64,000 nucleotides of DNA from an uncultured Bacilli bacterium (GCA_934120265.1 CAKOTU010000001.1:62001-126000), one strand, 5' to 3'; shown: positions 53,305 through 62,662, counted from the stretch's first letter. The notes: generated from the letters alone by a model not told the origin. Numbers and translations: made by a program.

Positions 53305-55611
53305 ATGAATTACACAGATATAGATACAGGATTAACAAAAAAACAAGTTGAAATTCGTAAAAAACAAAAATTAGTTAATTATAATTCAGAAGTGCCTACA
53401 AAAGGTATAAAAGAAATTATAAGAGATAATATATTTACTCTTTTTAATTTACTAAATTTAGTTTTAGGATTATTGATTTTTTTAGTAGGATCATATAAGA
53501 ATTTACTTTTTTTAGGGGTTGTTATATGTAATACGTTAATAAGTATTTTTCAAGAGATAAGAGCAAAAATAGAAATAGATAAATTATCTATTATTGCGGA
53601 AACAAAAGTTACTGTAAAAAGAGATGAAAAAGAAAATATTATAGGTATTAATGAGATTGTTATTGATGATATTATAAACTTTAAAGTTGGTAATCAAGTA
53701 GTTGTTGATAGTGTTGTAAGAAGTGGTAGGGTTGAAGTTGATGAATCTTTTATTACTGGGGAATCTAAGCCACGTGTAAAAAAAACTGGTGATACTATTC
53801 TTTCTGGAAGTTTCATTGTAAGTGGAAAATGTTTAGCCCAAGTTATACATATTGGAGAAGATAACTATACATCTAAAATAACTAATGGAGCTAAATATAT
53901 AAAAAAGATAGACTCTTTACTTTTGAATTCGCTAAATAAAATAATAAAGTTAGTTTCTATAGTTATAATTCCTTTAGGACTTCTACTTTTTATCAACCAA
54001 TTTTTTATCATTCATCAATCATTTTCTAATGCTATAGTAAATGTTGTAGCAGCGTTAGTTGCAATGATTCCTGAAGGTCTTGTATTACTTACTAGTACAG
54101 CTTTAGCTGTTAGTTCGATTAAACTTGCGCATAATAAAGTTTTAATTAAGCAATTATATTCAATTGAGTCTTTAGCGCGCGTTGATACAATATGTTTTGA
54201 TAAAACAGGTACTCTTACGGAAGGTGTAATGGAAGTAAGTAAATATATTCCTCTTACTAATAAAAAATATGATGTTAAAGAAATAATGAGTGAAATATGT
54301 AATGTTTTTGATAATGAAAATGAAACTATGGCTGCTTTAACCCGTTATTTTGGCGTTCATAATAATTATAAGGTGGAAAAAAGTATACCATTTTCATCAG
54401 ATCGTAAATATTCTAAGGTTAGCTTTGAAACTTTAGGAACATATATTTTAGGTGCTCCGGAAATAATATTAAAAGAAAAGTATAACGATTATGATATTGA
54501 TAAATATGTTAAAGATGGAAGAATAGTACTTTTAGCAGAAGAAAAATATAAAGATATTTATCCTATTGCAATTATTTTGATTCAAGATAAAATTAGAAAA
54601 AATGTTTTGAAAACAATTGAGTATTTTAAAAAAGAAAATGTGGATGTTAAGATAGTATCTGGTGATAATCCTAAAACCATTTTAAATATTGCAAATAGAT
54701 TAAATCTTGGTATTAAAAAGTATAAAGATGTATCAAAATTAAGTGATGAAAAGTTAGAAGAGATAGTAGAAGATTATTCAATATTTGGACGTGTTAGTCC
54801 TTACCAAAAGAAAACTATCATTAATGCTTTAAAGAAAAAAGGGCATAAAGTAGCAATGATTGGTGATGGAGTTAATGATGTTCTAGCATTAAAAGAAGCA
54901 GATTCAAGTATAGCTTTAAATAATGGCAGTGAAGCAGCACGTAATGTTGGGGAACTTGTTTTACTAGACTCTAATTTTGATGCAATGCCTTTAATCGTAA
55001 AAGAAGGGAGAAGAACAATTAACAACATTGAAAGATCAGCAAGTCTTTTCATAGTAAAAACAGTATATGCATCATTACTTGCTTTAATATTTGTTTTTCT
55101 CCCCCTAAAGTATCCTTTTATTCCAATTCAATTAACACTCACTAGTTCATTTACAATCGGCATACCATCATTTATTTTAGCACTTGAACCTAATAAGGAT
55201 GTTATTAGAGGAAACTTTTTATATAATATCTTTAAGGCAGCAATTCCAACCGCCCTTACAATTGTTATTAATATTTTAATTACGGTTATATTTGGGTCTA
55301 TTTTTAACGTAGATTCAAAAGAAGTATCTACTATAGCTGTTACTTTAGTAGGATTTACAGGATTTGTTCATTTGTATAGGATTTGTAAACCACTAAACAA
55401 ATTAAGAACAACTTTAATTGTTACGCTAGTTCTTTTCTTTGCTTTTGGTGTAGTTGGTCTTAATAATTTATTCTCTTTAACTATATTTAATTTAAGAATG
55501 TTACTTGTAATGATAGTTTTATTCTTAAATACTATATTGCTTCTTAAAGTAAATACTATATTCTTTGAAAAGAAAATCTATAAGAGACTTAATAAAATAT
55601 TACAAAAATAG
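53305..55611 (+). CDS. P-type cation-transporting ATPase (CtpE-like)
   Basis: 768 residues. Actuator motif TGES, transmembrane motif MIPEGLVLLTSTALAVS, phosphorylation site CFDKTGTLTEG, and the hinge AMIGDGVNDVLALKEADSSIA. The PEGL motif and lack of N-terminal metal domains fit the P2-like CtpE/YloB group, for which calcium transport has been shown in mycobacteria; the ion here is inferred. ATG at 53305 behind TTGGAGG. The YgjP-like peptidase gene follows 7 bases later. Confidence 0.9.
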   Translation: MNYTDIDTGLTKKQVEIRKKQKLVNYNSEVPTKGIKEIIRDNIFTLFNLLNLVLGLLIFLVGSYKNLLFLGVVICNTLISIFQEIRAKIEIDKLSIIAETKVTVKRDEKENIIGINEIVIDDIINFKVGNQVVVDSVVRSGRVEVDESFITGESKPRVKKTGDTILSGSFIVSGKCLAQVIHIGEDNYTSKITNGAKYIKKIDSLLLNSLNKIIKLVSIVIIPLGLLLFINQFFIIHQSFSNAIVNVVAALVAMIPEGLVLLTSTALAVSSIKLAHNKVLIKQLYSIESLARVDTICFDKTGTLTEGVMEVSKYIPLTNKKYDVKEIMSEICNVFDNENETMAALTRYFGVHNNYKVEKSIPFSSDRKYSKVSFETLGTYILGAPEIILKEKYNDYDIDKYVKDGRIVLLAEEKYKDIYPIAIILIQDKIRKNVLKTIEYFKKENVDVKIVSGDNPKTILNIANRLNLGIKKYKDVSKLSDEKLEEIVEDYSIFGRVSPYQKKTIINALKKKGHKVAMIGDGVNDVLALKEADSSIALNNGSEAARNVGELVLLDSNFDAMPLIVKEGRRTINNIERSASLFIVKTVYASLLALIFVFLPLKYPFIPIQLTLTSSFTIGIPSFILALEPNKDVIRGNFLYNIFKAAIPTALTIVINILITVIFGSIFNVDSKEVSTIAVTLVGFTGFVHLYRICKPLNKLRTTLIVTLVLFFAFGVVGLNNLFSLTIFNLRMLLVMIVLFLNTILLLKVNTIFFEKKIYKRLNKILQK

Positions 55612-55618
55612 GTGACTT

Positions 55619-56254
55619 ATGAAGTACGAAATAAATAATGAAGTATATGATGTAGTTATTGAAAAAAAGAATAATAAAAATTTGTATATTAGAGTTAAAG
55701 AAGATTTGACAATATTAGTTACAACTAATTATTTAACATCTAAAAAACAAATCCTAGATGTCTTAGAACAAAATCAGTCATATATATTAAAGATGATTGA
55801 AAAAAGAAAAAAAGAGATCGAAAAAGATAAATATATTTTATATCTTGGAAATAAATATGACTTAGTATTTGGAAACTTGTTCGATGAAGTGGAAATTGCT
55901 GGAAATAAAATATATGCTCATGATCAAAAACAATTTGACAAGTGGTACAAAAAACAAATGCAAAATATTTTTGACGAACATTATCAAATGTTATATAATA
56001 AATTTGAAGAACAAATTCCATTTTACAGAATGCGAATTAGAGAAATGAAAACTCGTTGGGGAGTGTGTAATGTTAAGAGTAAAACAATAACTCTTAATTC
56101 TAGACTAATAGAGTATCCATTAGAAGCTTTAGATTATGTTATTGTTCATGAACTTTCTCATTTAATTCATTTTAATCATTCAAGTAGTTTTTGGAATTTA
56201 GTAGCGAAGTATAAACCAGATTATAAAAGAATCAGAAAAGAATTGAAGGAGTAA
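55619..56254 (+). CDS. YgjP-like metallopeptidase (DUF45)
   Basis: 211 residues. Zinc motif VIVHELSHLIHFNHSSSFW, and before it MKTRWGVCNVKSKTITLNSRLI, both typical of YgjP/WLM-type peptidases. Substrate is unknown. AGGTGACTT precedes the ATG. The gene is between the P-type ATPase and the lipoprotein gene, probably one operon. Confidence 0.9.
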   Translation: MKYEINNEVYDVVIEKKNNKNLYIRVKEDLTILVTTNYLTSKKQILDVLEQNQSYILKMIEKRKKEIEKDKYILYLGNKYDLVFGNLFDEVEIAGNKIYAHDQKQFDKWYKKQMQNIFDEHYQMLYNKFEEQIPFYRMRIREMKTRWGVCNVKSKTITLNSRLIEYPLEALDYVIVHELSHLIHFNHSSSFWNLVAKYKPDYKRIRKELKE

Positions 56255-56256
56255 TT

Positions 56257-56733
56257 ATGAAAAAGATAGTATTAGTGTTGGTAACAGTTTTATTGCTTAC
56301 AGGGTGTAGCGCTGTGGAAGATAGTATGACTATTGATTACGATAGATATATGAATAATTTATTATCATCAAATGAAAATAGTGAATATGTTCCATGTGAT
56401 ATTGAAATAACTTATGATAAAATAAGTGATACACAATATAGTTACCAAATTGTTTTAGACAATCCAAAAGAAGATATGAGAAATATCAATATTGTTGTTA
56501 GTCATAATATGGAAACACATGATGGATATCCAAGCATAGGTGTTTTTGATGAAGAACCAATTAACCTAATGGTAGAAAGAACTGAAGATGACACCAATAA
56601 AGGAATTGTTCTTGTTGGTTATATTGATAATACTGGAACTAAAGAGGATTTTCATCCTGAAATTAAACTGTTAATAAATTATGTTAATAGCGCTATTGAA
56701 GAAAAAACAATTTATTATAAGAAGACGATATAA
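56257..56733 (+). CDS. Lipoprotein of unknown function
   Basis: 158 residues. Signal peptide of about 16 residues with lipobox LLTGC, so the mature protein begins with lipidated Cys17. The rest is mostly beta, with no family I know. AAGGAGTAATT precedes the ATG, 2 bases after the previous stop. Followed by a terminator. Confidence 0.8.
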   Translation: MKKIVLVLVTVLLLTGCSAVEDSMTIDYDRYMNNLLSSNENSEYVPCDIEITYDKISDTQYSYQIVLDNPKEDMRNINIVVSHNMETHDGYPSIGVFDEEPINLMVERTEDDTNKGIVLVGYIDNTGTKEDFHPEIKLLINYVNSAIEEKTIYYKKTI

Positions 56734-56748
56734 TCCGTCTTTTTTTTT
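56722..56748 (+). terminator. Terminator after the lipoprotein gene
   Basis: AAGACG pairs with CGTCTT over 8 bases; T8 follows. Confidence 0.75.
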
Positions 56749-56783
56749 ACACCTTTAGTATTAGAATGATAGTGGTGATTTAA

Positions 56784-56954
56784 ATGAAGGTTAAAATATT
56801 TGATGAGGGCCATGAAAAAGATTTAGAGGCGGCAGTAAATGATTTTTTAAAAGACTTAGATGGGGATGTAATAGATATTAAATATCAAGTCAGTGTTAGT
56901 GTTTTTTCAGAGGAACAAGTATTTTGTTTTTCAGCGATGATTATATATGATTAA
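56784..56954 (+). CDS. cse60: Sporulation protein Cse60 (DUF2758)
   Basis: A 56-residue gene, easy to miss by length. The protein opens MKVKIFDEGHEKDLEAAVN, then VIDIKYQVSVSV and ends FCFSAMIIYD, matching the small sporulation protein Cse60, which is made under sigma-E in Bacillus subtilis. Its function is unknown. GTGGTGATTTAA precedes the ATG. clpC follows. This adds to the spore gene set of the window. Confidence 0.85.
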   Translation: MKVKIFDEGHEKDLEAAVNDFLKDLDGDVIDIKYQVSVSVFSEEQVFCFSAMIIYD

Positions 56955-57004
56955 AAATGATAAATAAGTTACACAATAACATAGAATATAAAGGAGATGA
57001 TAAT

Positions 57005-59329
57005 GTGTTTGGAGAATTTACAGAAGAAGCACGTAAAATACTAGTTAGCGCTAAGGAAGAAATGTATGAATTAAAACATCCTTATGTTGGTAGTGAACAC
57101 TTACTTTTAGCTATTTTAAAAGATAACAATGCTGTTTCAAAAAAACTAAAAGAATATAATTTGACTTATGATGTGTTAAAAAAAGAAATAACTAACATTA
57201 TAGGGGTTGGTAGTGAACATCCGGAATGGTTTTTATATACACCATTACTTAAAAGAATAATTGAAAATGCTATAGTTGATAGTAAAGAAAATAACAATGG
57301 TGATGTAACTGTAGAACATCTTTTTGCAAGTCTTCTTGAAGAAGGGGAAGGTGTTGGTATCAGAATAATGCTTGGAATGGATATTGATCTTGATAAATTA
57401 TATAAAGATTTCTCAAACAAGTTAATAATCTCTTCCAAAACTAAAAAAACTAAAAAACTATTAATTGATGAACTAGGATATGATTTAACAAAGAAAGCTT
57501 TAAATAATGAGTTAGATCCTGTTATAGGAAGAGATGAAGAAATCAGTAGACTTTTAGAAATATTATGTCGTAGGACAAAGAATAATCCTATCTTAATAGG
57601 AGAGGCAGGAGTAGGTAAAACAGCGATTGTAGAAGAGCTTAGTAGAATGGTAGCCTTTGGAGAAGTCCCTAAGAAATTAAAAAACAAACGTATTATAAGT
57701 TTAGATATGGCTACTATGGTAGCGGGTACTAAATATCGTGGTGAATTTGAAGAGAGAATGCGTAAAGTGTTAAAAGAAATAGAAGATAATGATGATATTA
57801 TTATTTTTATTGACGAGATACACACATTAGTAGGAGCAGGAGGAGCTGAAGGAGCAATAGATGCTTCCAATATTTTTAAGCCGGCTTTAGCTAGGGGTAA
57901 AATAAAATGTATAGGAGCTACAACAACAGAAGAGTATAAAAAGTATATAGAAGCAGATGGAGCGTTAGATAGAAGATTTCAAAAAATATTAATACAAACG
58001 CCTGATAAAGCGACTGTAAAAGAGATATTGAGTAAACTAAAACCAATTTATGAAAAGTATCACAACGTAATTATAAGTGAAGAAATAATAGATTTGATTG
58101 TTGACTTATCTGAAAGATATATATATGATCGTAATCAACCAGATAAATCTATTGATATATTAGATGAGGTATGTAGCTTTGCAAGCCTAAAAGAAAGTGA
58201 TGAATTAAAAAAATATAAAAGCTATAACAAAGATTTACAACTTGTGATTAATAGTAAAAACAAAGCTATCATTAATAATAGCTTCGATAGTGCAGCAAAG
58301 TTTAGAAAAAAAGAAAAAGAATTAATGGATAAAATAAACAAGTTAGAGTTAGATGTTATTAAAGATGCTAATAAAAAGGTTATATATAAAGAAGATGTTG
58401 CGCTTGTTATAAATAAAAGAACTAGGATACCAGTGTATGAATTGTTAAAAGAAAAAGAACAAATAATTTTAAATATTGAAGAAAATCTAAAAAGTAACAT
58501 CATAGGCCAAGACGAAGCCATCAGTAAATTGATAGATTTAGCTAAAAGAATTAAGTTGGGATTTGTAGATGAAAACAAATGTAATTCTATTATCTTTTGT
58601 GGATCGAGTGGCATAGGTAAAACTTGTTTAGCTAAAACATTTGGTAATGAACTAGTGGGAAAGGAAAATGTTATTAAATTAGATATGAGTGAGTATTCTG
58701 AACCTCATTCTGTCAGTAAAATAGTAGGAGCTCCTCCAGGATATGTTGGATATTCAGACTCTAAAAATATATTAGAAGAAGTTAGGAATAAACCATTTTC
58801 AGTTATTATTCTAGATGAAATAGAAAAAGCCCATCCAGCTATTATAAATTTATTATTTCAAATATTAGATGAAGGAAAGATAAAAGATTCTAAAGGGACA
58901 GAAGTTCGCTTTGATAATACAACAATTATCATGACATCTAATATAGGTTTTAATGAAAGCAATATTGGATTTTCTAATGATAAAAATAGTATAATAGAAC
59001 AAAAACTAAAAGAGAACTTTTCTTTACCGTTTATCAATCGTATCGATACTACTATTTTCTTTAAATCACTAAACAAAGAAGATATTACAAAAATAGTTGA
59101 TATGAATTTAAAAAAATTAAAAAACAAATACAAAAATAAAGGAATAAAAGTTACTGTCTCTAAAAATGTAATAAATGAAATAATTGAAAAAAGTAAATAT
59201 AAGGAATTTGGAGCTAGAAAAATAAGCAAGATAATAAAAGAGTTGGTTGAAAATCAAATAATTGAAAAATGTATGAATGGCATTACTAACGTTAATATTG
59301 TGTCAACAAACAATAAAGTTAGTGTTTAA
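57005..59329 (+). CDS. clpC: ClpC-type AAA+ ATPase
   Basis: 774 residues. Two N-terminal Clp repeats (FGEFTEEARKILVSAKEE onward), AAA1 with GEAGVGKTAIVEEL and IIIFIDEIHTLVGAG, a middle domain with a UVR-like segment (DSAAKFRKKEKEL), and AAA2 with CGSSGIGKTCLAKTFG and VIILDEIEKAHP. ClpC unfolds proteins for ClpP. The usual ctsR-mcsA-mcsB genes are not adjacent, so regulation may differ. The start is GTG at 57005, 8 bases after AAGGAG. The AAA2 P-loop has SSGIGKT, slightly unusual. Confidence 0.93.
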   Translation: MFGEFTEEARKILVSAKEEMYELKHPYVGSEHLLLAILKDNNAVSKKLKEYNLTYDVLKKEITNIIGVGSEHPEWFLYTPLLKRIIENAIVDSKENNNGDVTVEHLFASLLEEGEGVGIRIMLGMDIDLDKLYKDFSNKLIISSKTKKTKKLLIDELGYDLTKKALNNELDPVIGRDEEISRLLEILCRRTKNNPILIGEAGVGKTAIVEELSRMVAFGEVPKKLKNKRIISLDMATMVAGTKYRGEFEERMRKVLKEIEDNDDIIIFIDEIHTLVGAGGAEGAIDASNIFKPALARGKIKCIGATTTEEYKKYIEADGALDRRFQKILIQTPDKATVKEILSKLKPIYEKYHNVIISEEIIDLIVDLSERYIYDRNQPDKSIDILDEVCSFASLKESDELKKYKSYNKDLQLVINSKNKAIINNSFDSAAKFRKKEKELMDKINKLELDVIKDANKKVIYKEDVALVINKRTRIPVYELLKEKEQIILNIEENLKSNIIGQDEAISKLIDLAKRIKLGFVDENKCNSIIFCGSSGIGKTCLAKTFGNELVGKENVIKLDMSEYSEPHSVSKIVGAPPGYVGYSDSKNILEEVRNKPFSVIILDEIEKAHPAIINLLFQILDEGKIKDSKGTEVRFDNTTIIMTSNIGFNESNIGFSNDKNSIIEQKLKENFSLPFINRIDTTIFFKSLNKEDITKIVDMNLKKLKNKYKNKGIKVTVSKNVINEIIEKSKYKEFGARKISKIIKELVENQIIEKCMNGITNVNIVSTNNKVSV

Positions 59330-59365
59330 ACGAGAGTCTTATGTTATACTATAATTGGTGATAGT

Positions 59366-60418
59366 ATGAATAATAAGTTTGTAGATTTAATAAAAAGTAA
59401 GGTTAATTCTGGTGAGTTAAAGACAAAAGAAGATATAATTAATTATATTAGGAAGATAAGAGAATCAGCGTATTCTAATCCAGAATTAATGAATCTATTA
59501 AAAGAAGCTGGTATAAACTTAGATGAACAAGATCTAAATAAAGTTACAACTGCGGTACTTGATTATTATGATAAAACTAAAGCGGATACTACTAGCTTAA
59601 ATTTAGACGGTGTTTCTCAGATGACAATTAAAGATGAAAAGGGTTTTGATGACAAATATATAAAAGTTGAAAATAAAGATGGATCTTATACCGTTTTAGA
59701 GGATAATATGAATGATAAAGATTTTGTTACTCAGTTTAATGAACGTCAAAATAGGTCAGTTAATCTTCAAAGTAACGATGGAGTAAAAAATAAAGAAGAA
59801 ATAGTAAAAGATATGAGAAAAGATAAATTAGAAGCTAATTTAGAGTCAACTAACAGTATAGATACAAGAGAATTAACTCCAGAAGAAAGAAGAGAATTTG
59901 CTGCTGTTATGAAAGGAAGAAAAGCAGACGGAATAAACTTTATAGTTGATACAAAAAGAAATATTTATATAGATAAAGATACGGGAGAAACTTATTATAC
60001 TTATTTAAATAATGATAACAAAATGGAAGTTAGAAAAGCTAATGAAGAAACTTCTGAAACTGTAGCTAATGATGTTAATAGTGTTGATAAAGATGGAGTA
60101 GAACAACAATTCACTGTAGAAAGTTCACAAGATATAGATATGAACAGTTTAGATGATTATGAACTTCAATATATGTTAGATAATAAATTTGACAGCTTAA
60201 CTCCAGAACAAAAACAAACATTGTTGGCATTAATAGAACGTAGAAAAGAAATGAAACCCAATGAAAATTCTAGCAATCTAAATAAAGAAAAAGGTTATCA
60301 ATACACTTTAAAGCTAAACGATCCGAAAAAACAAAACGGTTATTTAAACTTAATATTTTTATCCTTAGTAACCCTATTATTTGGAATTGGTTTTATACTT
60401 TTTATAACCTTAAACTAG
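59366..60418 (+). CDS. Tail-anchored charged protein of unknown function
   Basis: 350 residues, mostly polar and charged, with one hydrophobic helix at the extreme C-terminus (about 326-348), so it would face the cytosol from the membrane. Segments such as DTKRNIYIDKDTGETYYTY suggest beta hairpins; LTPEERREFAAVMKGRK and LTPEQKQTLLALIERRK look like helical repeats. No family is recognised. TTGGTGATAGT precedes the ATG. Confidence 0.7.
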   Translation: MNNKFVDLIKSKVNSGELKTKEDIINYIRKIRESAYSNPELMNLLKEAGINLDEQDLNKVTTAVLDYYDKTKADTTSLNLDGVSQMTIKDEKGFDDKYIKVENKDGSYTVLEDNMNDKDFVTQFNERQNRSVNLQSNDGVKNKEEIVKDMRKDKLEANLESTNSIDTRELTPEERREFAAVMKGRKADGINFIVDTKRNIYIDKDTGETYYTYLNNDNKMEVRKANEETSETVANDVNSVDKDGVEQQFTVESSQDIDMNSLDDYELQYMLDNKFDSLTPEQKQTLLALIERRKEMKPNENSSNLNKEKGYQYTLKLNDPKKQNGYLNLIFLSLVTLLFGIGFILFITLN

Positions 60419-60473
60419 TTGACATACTAAAGACATTATGCTATAGTATGCCGTACATAGGAAGAAAGATAAA

Positions 60474-60980
60474 ATGTATAAATTTTTACCAGAGCAAATT
60501 GCAAATTTGGAAAAACAATTAGATGACGAGAATGCAAAATTTAACGATTTTCTTGAACTAAAAAAAGCACATTATTCAGAAAGGGGAACTGATGAAGGAG
60601 AAGAAACTAGAGTTTTATTTGATAACTGTCTACTAGAAGATTCTGCTATGAATGTTGCTTCACTTAATGATATCAGAGAAAAGTTACTTAATTGTAAAAT
60701 TGTTGAGAGAAGTAATAGCGATGAAATAAGAGTAGGAAGTAGTTTTGAAATAACTTTTGATGGCGATGATGAAAAAGTAACATGTACATTAATTGAGACA
60801 AGAATTCCAAACGATCCAATGCACTTTATTTCAATTAGTAGTCCGTTAGGAAAAGCTGTTATCGGAAAGGTACAAGGAGACAGTTTCGAATATGTTGTAG
60901 AAAACTCTGTAATTTCTGGAAAGATAAATGAAATTATAAAAATAGATGAAAATGCCAAAACAAAAAATATTCGTAAATAA
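60474..60980 (+). CDS. Divergent GreA-family transcription factor
   Basis: 168 residues. The C-terminal domain is recognisable as GreA/GreB: VGSSFEITFDGDDEKVTCTLIE, then SISSPLGKAVIGKVQGD. The N-terminal coiled coil is short and altered; the acidic tip residues that stimulate RNA cleavage cannot be placed with certainty. It may be a paralogue with another role at RNA polymerase. GGAAGAAAGATAAA precedes the ATG. Confidence 0.8.
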   Translation: MYKFLPEQIANLEKQLDDENAKFNDFLELKKAHYSERGTDEGEETRVLFDNCLLEDSAMNVASLNDIREKLLNCKIVERSNSDEIRVGSSFEITFDGDDEKVTCTLIETRIPNDPMHFISISSPLGKAVIGKVQGDSFEYVVENSVISGKINEIIKIDENAKTKNIRK

Positions 60981-60995
60981 AGCGAATATTTTTTT
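60963..60995 (+). terminator. Terminator of the GreA-like gene
   Basis: AAAAATATTCG pairs with CGAATATTTTT over 9 bases, then T2. Confidence 0.8.
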
Positions 60996-61056
60996 GTGAA
61001 CATTGACAAAAATAAATATAAAACTGTATAATAAGAACAGTAAAGGTAGTGATAGT

Positions 61057-61125
61057 ATGGTTAAAGATGTAAGTATAAACATAACTCAAAACCTAACCTG
61101 GGGGGGTTATTTAATCATACTATAG
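61057..61125 (+). CDS. Possible leader peptide in G-tract element, copy 2
   Basis: The matching small frame reads MVKDVSINITQNLTWGG and stops after 22 residues. Its end differs from copy 1 because one base is missing after the G-tract. Translation unproven. Confidence 0.25.
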   Translation: MVKDVSINITQNLTWGGYLIIL

Positions 61126-61143
61126 TATTAAACGAAAAAGAAA

Positions 61144-61191
61144 ACACAAAGTTTCTAGACTTTAAAGTAGTCTAGATTTCTTTGTGTCTTT
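61144..61191 (+). terminator. Conserved two-part hairpin of G-tract element, copy 2
   Basis: Outer 8-bp and inner 8-bp stems matching copy 1; the T-run is interrupted by a C, so termination could be weaker than in copy 1. Confidence 0.7.
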
Positions 61192-61241
61192 TGTTATGCC
61201 TTTATAAAAAAGTAAATCTAAAGAAAAAAGGAGGAAATGAT

Positions 61242-62108
61242 ATGAAAAAGAAAGGATTTACACTTATTGAATTACTAGCGGTGATAGTAGTACTAGCAAT
61301 AATAGCTTTAATTGCAACACCAATAGTAATGAATACAATAAAAAGTGCGAAGAAAGGCGCAGCGGAAAGAAGTGCAGATAACTATATTGATGCACTAGAA
61401 ACAGTGGTTTCCACAAAACGTTTAGATGGAAATATCTTAGAAGGAGAATACCTAGTTCAATCGGATGGAAACTTATGTCCAACATCAGGATGTGGAGAAA
61501 ATGATAAAGATAAAGTTGTTGTTGAAGTGAATGGAAATAAACCAATAAGAGGAACAATAGTAGTAAAAGATGGGCAAGTAACTACCGATTCAAAAATGAC
61601 AGTAGGAAGTTATGAAATATCATATAATTCAACAACAAAGAAATATGAAGCAACAGAGAGCAGTAGTGCTTCGCCAACGGTAGTATATAGATATTCAACA
61701 GATATAGTTAGCATAGGAGATACGATGAATGACTCGACAAAATATACAACTAATCCAAGCACATTAGGAAAAGTAGTATATTTAAAACATATATTAGATA
61801 AAAATCATAAAGTAACAGAATCATACGCCTGCATTAATGAGAAGAGTATTGAAGCATGCATACAAGGTGGTAGTGCTGATTTTTATGGGTGGTCAGAAGA
61901 AGAAAGCAATTATAAAGGAAATGAGTTAATAATAAAAACGTTGCAAGATAAGGGCTTTAATTGTTATTTAAGTGCTTCAGATTCTTTTTGTACAGGTGAT
62001 TCAGTTTATCTAGATGCAGGTCCAGGTGGACGTGTTGGCGTTGAAGGTGGAGGAAGTGAATACGGTAATTGTGAAGTTAATGAAGATGGTAGTTCTTCTT
62101 GCCGATAA
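61242..62108 (+). CDS. Prepilin-like protein with Cys/Gly-rich C-terminus
   Basis: 288 residues. Prepilin motif KKGFTLIELLAVIVVLAIIAL nearly identical to the 41.5-kb protein, and the shared core NGNKPIRGTIVVKDGQVTTDS. The C-terminal half lacks the GVRPVI lectin-like ending and instead has scattered Cys and a Gly-rich tail (DAGPGGRVGVEGGGSEYG) ending SSSCR. ATG at 61242 follows AAGGAGGAAATGAT; the longer open frame upstream runs through the terminator hairpin and is rejected. Confidence 0.78.
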   Translation: MKKKGFTLIELLAVIVVLAIIALIATPIVMNTIKSAKKGAAERSADNYIDALETVVSTKRLDGNILEGEYLVQSDGNLCPTSGCGENDKDKVVVEVNGNKPIRGTIVVKDGQVTTDSKMTVGSYEISYNSTTKKYEATESSSASPTVVYRYSTDIVSIGDTMNDSTKYTTNPSTLGKVVYLKHILDKNHKVTESYACINEKSIEACIQGGSADFYGWSEEESNYKGNELIIKTLQDKGFNCYLSASDSFCTGDSVYLDAGPGGRVGVEGGGSEYGNCEVNEDGSSSCR

Positions 62109-62133
62109 AAGGTTATATATTATTTAAAATATT

Positions 62134-62170
62134 AAAGAACTATAAAACTTAATATTTATGGTTCTTTTTT
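62134..62170. terminator. Two-way terminator between the prepilin-like and UPF0316 genes
   Basis: AAAGAACTATAAA pairs with TTTATGGTTCTTT (one G-U) over 8 bases, with T-rich ends both ways. Confidence 0.8.
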
Positions 62171-62662
62171 TTTATTATTCAATTTGAATGCATTATTAGC
62201 AATGATAGTAATGTTTTCATCTTCATTTCTAATTAGTTTTACTATTCTTTTTCTATCCTTTCTAGTTAAAACAACAACTAATATAGATTTTTCTTTATCG
62301 CAACCCTCAATATTAGTAACCTTATAACCGTTATTTTTAATAATTGAAACAATCTTTTCTTCTAGTTCCTTTTTTATAACAATAATCAACATGTTACTAC
62401 CAATAGCTAGTTTTTCTTCTATCATACTACCAACGTATGAACCAAAAGCAGACCCTAGAGCAAACGCTACTATTTTAAATGGATCTTTAGTAATGTTTAC
62501 AATAACAACACCAGTGATACACATCCATACAATTGCTATAATACCCTGCAAAATAGCTCCGAATACTTTTCTTCCATTTGCGATAACAATAATTCTAAGT
62601 GTACCTAAGGCTAGCTCAATTGTTTTTGATATAAAAATAATAAAATAAAGAATAATATTCAT
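62156..62662 (-). CDS. UPF0316 membrane protein (DUF5698-DUF2179)
   Basis: 168 residues: three membrane helices forming DUF5698 (ELALGTLRIIVIANGRK, then FALGSAFGSYVGSMIEEKLAIG) and a C-terminal DUF2179 soluble domain (NMLIIVIKKEL, YKVTNIEGC, RKDRKRIVKLI). Function unknown. ATG at 62662 after AGGTGAAATT. The longer frame that begins at 62740 would run through the hrcA promoter region and is rejected. Confidence 0.88.
   Translation of the reverse strand: MNIILYFIIFISKTIELALGTLRIIVIANGRKVFGAILQGIIAIVWMCITGVVIVNITKDPFKIVAFALGSAFGSYVGSMIEEKLAIGSNMLIIVIKKELEEKIVSIIKNNGYKVTNIEGCDKEKSILVVVLTRKDRKRIVKLIRNEDENITIIANNAFKLNNKKKEP

Larger units (their letters stand above)
61003..61212 (+). promoter_or_regulatory. 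G-tract leader element, copy 2
   Basis: Same design as the element at 41.2 kb. TTGACA (61003-61008) and TATAAT (61027-61032) with spacer 18; identical AAGAACAGTAAAGGTAGTGA after the -10. ATAGTATGGTTAAA (61052-61065) can pair with TTTAATCATACTAT (61110-61123); the G-tract here is seven (61100-61106). The hairpin ACACAAAG/CTTTGTGT with inner TCTAGACT/AGTCTAGA lies at 61144-61187, followed by CTTTTG. Only 55 bases separate the hairpin from the prepilin-like ATG and no second promoter is seen, so read-through would be needed for expression. Confidence 0.7.

Noticed and set aside
57166..57870. Long opposite-strand open frame inside clpC
   Set aside because: A shadow of the ClpC reading frame; Ser/Ile-rich with no motif or start site.
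61182..61241. Upstream start of the fourth prepilin-like gene at 61182
   Set aside because: It would place the start within the terminator hairpin and disrupt the prepilin leader; the ATG at 61242 has a strong ribosome-binding site.
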